Shown in pieces: positions 61,315-64,000 of a stretch of 64,000 nt of DNA (its first letter is position 1; each line of letters starts with the position of its first letter). The DNA comes from a virus, in IMG/VR virus record IMGVR_UViG_3300038760_000073, positions 1 to 64,000 of that record; one strand, given 5' to 3'. The translations under genes were made by a program, and so were the position numbers. The notes beneath the pieces were generated by a model. It did not search any database. It was given only the letters and a program-made list of their open reading frames with translations, and was not told the DNA's origin.

Positions 61315-61319
61315 AATAT

Positions 61320-61327
61320 TATTTATG
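61320..61327 (-). promoter_or_regulatory. Late promoter, start at ATG
   Basis: CATAAATA on the - strand; +1 at 61314, the A of ATG. Confidence 0.6.
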
Positions 61328-61334
61328 ATACTAG

Positions 61335-61362
61335 TTGAATTTATATCAAAAGACATTATAAT
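61335..61362 (+). promoter_or_regulatory. Early promoter of queC, start at ATG
   Basis: TTGAAT (61335-61340), 16 bases, TATAAT (61357-61362); +1 at 61369, the A of ATG. Confidence 0.65.
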
Positions 61363-61368
61363 TATTTC

Positions 61369-62112
61369 ATGAATAAACGACTCCTATTATCTTTATCAGG
61401 TGGTGCAGACAGTGTTGTCCTCTTGCATATGGCTGTTGATCGTGGATATGAATATATTCATACTATATCGTTTGACTATGGGCAGAGACATAAGAGAGAG
61501 CTTGATTGTATACAGAAGCAGTTTAATGCTGTCAATGAAAAACATAGCGTTAAACTGTTTAACACTATTATTGATGCGAACTTTCTTAAACAGATATGCC
61601 ATACATCATCTCTCACCAATACTGATATCGAAAACCCCAATATCAGTAAGATTGCAGGAGATGCGCAGCCAGTATCATATGTACCATTCAGAAATCAGAT
61701 GTTTAATACCATAGCTTGTGCATATGCAGAGAGTAATGGTATCTCAGATGTTTGGTATGGTGCTGCACAAGTTGATTCCTTAGCTGGTTATCATGATGGC
61801 TCGCGAGAGCATATTGATGCATTTAATCAGTTGATAGCTCTTAATAGAGAACATAGGATAACGTTATCTGCACCACTATTAACAATGTCTAAAGCTGATA
61901 TTATCTTAGAGGGTGTAAGACTAGGTGTCAACTTCGCAGACACATGGACATGTTACAGTAACAGAGAAGATGGTTTAGCTGATGCTACAACACCATCAAG
62001 TAGCATGCGCTTAGCTGGTTTTATGCAAGCTGGTTATGTAGATCCTATCAAATATGTGCAGCAAAAGGCCCTAAATGATATATACGAACAAAAAGGGTGT
62101 AAAGAGATCTAA
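61369..62112 (+). CDS. queC: 7-cyano-7-deazaguanine synthase QueC, zinc site lost
   Basis: 247 residues. PP-loop LLSLSGGADSVVLL (residues 6-19), SFDYGQRHKREL, SYVPFRNQMFNTIACAYA, and the ending NFADTWTCYSNRE. It would convert CDG with ammonia and ATP to preQ0 through an amide intermediate. The zinc site is odd: C195 is present but the following CGxCxxC is replaced by ADATTPSSS (205-213). It therefore lacks three of four ligands, and may be zinc-free or altered in product. Start fixed by promoter. Confidence 0.87.
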   Translation: MNKRLLLSLSGGADSVVLLHMAVDRGYEYIHTISFDYGQRHKRELDCIQKQFNAVNEKHSVKLFNTIIDANFLKQICHTSSLTNTDIENPNISKIAGDAQPVSYVPFRNQMFNTIACAYAESNGISDVWYGAAQVDSLAGYHDGSREHIDAFNQLIALNREHRITLSAPLLTMSKADIILEGVRLGVNFADTWTCYSNREDGLADATTPSSSMRLAGFMQAGYVDPIKYVQQKALNDIYEQKGCKEI

Positions 62113-62115
62113 TTA

Positions 62116-62586
62116 TTATAGTAACTCTGCCTTAATTAACCAAACTATTACACTATATAATTGTCCGAAAGCTATTGATAACAGGCATATTTTTGTTATC
62201 CTTCTAGTTTTTCTGCTAGCTCCTAATGTTGGAGCTATAAATGCACGTATATGACAATACGCTGCAATAGTTGTCATTAATTGCCTAAAAATTATGTTTG
62301 GAAAAACACCAAATTCTATCAGATTGGTAGTAAAGGGCATCTCGAGATAATGTGAAGTCCATGGTATAAGCCAGTATAGGTTATCCACCGCGTTACCTAA
62401 AAATCCTATGGTTATCCCACAAATTATCCAACCCATTTGCGGTGTAATTTTATCATCAGTTCTACGTATTGCATGCCGTAGCGAATGACTACACTCATAT
62501 ATAATATATGCGCTTAATATTACTAATGGAAAGGTCCATGCAATAGATTGCAGCTCTATTATTGTTTGTATTTGATCGTAATACAT
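62116..62586 (-). CDS. Four-span membrane protein
   Basis: 156 residues with four hydrophobic segments at about 15-33, 52-70, 92-112 and 132-150, linked by short, charged loops. No signal peptidase or holin signature. It is the distal gene of a - strand set with the membrane protein at 62602 and the coiled-coil repeat protein. A host-membrane or superinfection-exclusion role is possible; not recognised. Confidence 0.5.
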   Translation of the reverse strand: MYYDQIQTIIELQSIAWTFPLVILSAYIIYECSHSLRHAIRRTDDKITPQMGWIICGITIGFLGNAVDNLYWLIPWTSHYLEMPFTTNLIEFGVFPNIIFRQLMTTIAAYCHIRAFIAPTLGASRKTRRITKICLLSIAFGQLYSVIVWLIKAELL

Positions 62587-62601
62587 AACAATAATATTTA
62601 G

Positions 62602-63018
62602 TTAGTTCCTACCATTACCCCTGCTAATTAATATATCTATCTTAGTCTTAATCGAGCTTACATCCTCTTTAATACTACCTATATCTTCCTTTATAGGTGT
62701 AGTTTCTTCCAATATAGCGAGCTTTAATTCAGGCTCTCTTATATGTAGTCCGGTATTACTCGAATGTTTCGACACTAAAGAGTCCATTCTGGTTATTATC
62801 GAAGCCACCCCTTTATGATGTGGTTCATATTTATGTTTTACAATATCATCTACAATTACAAATGTTGACCATAGGATAGTAATAGAGCCTATAGCAGCCC
62901 CAATAACGGTCACCCATCCTAATATTGTTGTAGGGGCAGCAAACTTTATTCGTTTCCTGGAAGCTATTTCAGCTATAGTTGCACCAACAACTAACTTTAT
63001 ATGATCTTCATCGGACAT
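62602..63018 (-). CDS. Membrane-anchored coiled-coil protein
   Basis: 138 residues. One membrane segment at about 30-54 (ILGWVTVIGAAIGSITILWS), followed by a C-terminal coiled coil (IKEDIGSIKEDVSSIKTKID). This is the layout of XhlA- or spanin-like proteins, but the order of domains is also common in phage proteins with no lysis role. Sits 13 bases after the repeat gene. Family unknown. Confidence 0.5.
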   Translation of the reverse strand: MSDEDHIKLVVGATIAEIASRKRIKFAAPTTILGWVTVIGAAIGSITILWSTFVIVDDIVKHKYEPHHKGVASIITRMDSLVSKHSSNTGLHIREPELKLAILEETTPIKEDIGSIKEDVSSIKTKIDILISRGNGRN

Positions 63019-63031
63019 GACTTTTAATTAA

Positions 63032-64000
63032 TTATAGCCCGTAACTTCTGAGTTCTGCAAGCTGACCTATAGTTTTTGGTTTCATCTTGTCCTTAAATAA
63101 TATAAACTTTTCTTTCGGTTTAAGTAGCCGGTCCTTATGAGCCTGATCTGATAGATAAGATAAGGTGTAAGATTCGTTAACTGTATTCTCGTCCTCACCT
63201 CTTAGATGGCCAAGTTTAGCCTTAATAATACGGTACTTAGTGTTAAGTCTAGTTGCGGTTGTGTAATCTTTCCTATCAGTATAATATTCAATCTCTTTTC
63301 TCAACTCATGAAGCTTGAGCTCAAGCGCATCCGCTCGGTCTTCAGCCGGCTCCTCCAGTCTTTTTAGAAGCCTATCTTTAATAGCTCTATTATTAGCTAT
63401 ACGTGCCTGGGGATCATCACCATATTGCTGCTCAGTTAAGTAATGTGCAGTATAAGATTCATTAACTGTTTCCTCATCCTTACCTCTTAGATTTCCAAGT
63501 TTAGCCTTAATAATACGGTACTTGAAGTTAAGTCTATCTGCGGTTGTGTAATCTTTCTTATCACTATAATATTCAATCTCCTTTCTCAACTCATGAAGCT
63601 TAAGCTCAAGCGCAGCAACCCGATCTTCAACCGGTCCCTCTAGTCTTTTTAGAAGCCTATCTTTAATAGCTCTATTATTAGCTATACGTGCCTGGGGATC
63701 ATCACCATATTGCTGCTCAGTTAAGTAATGTGCAGTATAAGACTCTGTAACTGTTGTTTTATCTAGATAATGAGCTACGTCAGCATCTAACTCTTCTGCC
63801 TCCTCTGCCTCCTCTGCATCAAACTTATCAGGTTGTTGATCTACTACCGGCGGTTTAGTTGATGTAGAGTATGGGGTGCGATCTTGTTGAGCTCTATTTG
63901 CAGCCGGCCCAACTGGTTGAATATTAACATTACCTGGCTCGGTAATATATATTTCAAACCTATCTGTAAAACGCTCTATATCTTGTTGAAGTAAGTCATA
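63032..64000 (-). CDS. Repeat-containing coiled-coil protein, 5' end outside window
   Basis: The frame is open to the window edge; a TTG at 63589 is an internal Leu. About 322 residues are visible. The first about 80 contain a Pro/Gln/Thr linker and an acidic EEAEEAEE run. Two 95-residue repeats follow (ESYTAHYLTEQQYGDDPQAR, IANNRAIKDRLLKRLE, ELKLHELRKEIEYY, RLNxKYRIIKAKLG), then a partial third and a basic end (KFILFKDKMKPKTIG). Each repeat is helical. ESYTAHYLTE recalls the small late leaders (L-T-E). Function unknown; possibly a virion protein. Confidence 0.55.
   Translation of the reverse strand, partial: YDLLQQDIERFTDRFEIYITEPGNVNIQPVGPAANRAQQDRTPYSTSTKPPVVDQQPDKFDAEEAEEAEELDADVAHYLDKTTVTESYTAHYLTEQQYGDDPQARIANNRAIKDRLLKRLEGPVEDRVAALELKLHELRKEIEYYSDKKDYTTADRLNFKYRIIKAKLGNLRGKDEETVNESYTAHYLTEQQYGDDPQARIANNRAIKDRLLKRLEEPAEDRADALELKLHELRKEIEYYTDRKDYTTATRLNTKYRIIKAKLGHLRGEDENTVNESYTLSYLSDQAHKDRLLKPKEKFILFKDKMKPKTIGQLAELRSYGL
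63185..63754 (-). repeat. Two tandem 285-bp units
   Basis: Two in-frame 285-bp units (63754-63470 and 63469-63185), then a partial third from 63184. The two units are nearly identical over long stretches of DNA, so the duplication is recent. Confidence 0.85.

Overview
This window is part of the genome of a large, AT-rich T4-like myovirus (Caudoviricetes). It shows a T4-type head and neck cassette: gp23 major capsid protein, gp22 scaffold, gp21 prohead protease, gp20 portal, gp13 neck, gp15 tail-completion protein and gp4 head completion protein. It also shows T4-type replication, recombination and transcription genes: gp43 polymerase, gp46/gp47, UvsW, UvsX, UvsY, the late sigma factor gp55, a GroES-like gp31 and probably gp62. 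PhoH, Hsp20, QueC/D/E with FolE, and many glycosyltransferases suggest a marine or other aquatic phage of a Gram-negative host. No gene names the host. No photosynthesis gene, integrase, transposase, CRISPR array or complete rRNA is visible. One tRNA (Asn, GTT) is present.

Layout. 1-5318 (+): two repeat-rich, visibly GC-richer tail-fibre genes and a small gene, closed by a bidirectional terminator. 5474-14622 (-): late structural block. 14634-18371 (-): DinG/XPD-like helicase, small early genes, gp31, a gp62-like gene and a DUF366 protein. 18380-27189 (-): first sugar island (GDP-mannose-epimerase-like enzyme, PfkB heptose-kinase-like protein, a decayed epimerase, methyltransferases, a ThDP enzyme, an MDR dehydrogenase and glycosyltransferases), in part an overlapping operon. 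27231-29141: a small late gene and a divergent beta-helix tailspike. 29248-33805: P-loop kinase, QueE, PhoH, a 56-codon gene, a membrane protein, QueD and FolE. 34391-40903 (-): a cassette of proteins carrying a common N-terminal leader that resembles the T4 capsid-targeting sequence. 40925-49885 (+): UvsY, UvsW, gp55, gp47, gp46, a glycosyltransferase and gp43. 50196-58691 (-): second glycosyltransferase/methyltransferase island. 58757-62112: small gene, tRNA-Asn, Hsp20, UvsX, a small acidic late protein and QueC. 62116-64000 (-): membrane proteins and a protein with 95-residue tandem repeats, cut by the window edge. No gene-free stretch exceeds about 300 bases.

How the parts fit. FolE, QueD, QueE and QueC together would make preQ0 from GTP, most likely to modify phage DNA; the transglycosylase that would insert it is not in the window. 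gp55 should read the TATAAATA-type late promoters found in front of virion genes. The leader-bearing proteins look like cargo packed into the prohead and trimmed by gp21. The two sugar islands probably remodel host surface glycans or decorate virion or DNA.

The most striking observation is the register of promoters and start codons. Late TATAAATA-type elements and early TTGAxx-N16-TATAAT elements repeatedly sit so that the predicted transcription start is the first base of the start codon. This implies that much of this phage is expressed from leaderless mRNAs. The major capsid gene is the clear exception: it has a Shine-Dalgarno sequence and a hairpin-bearing 5' leader.
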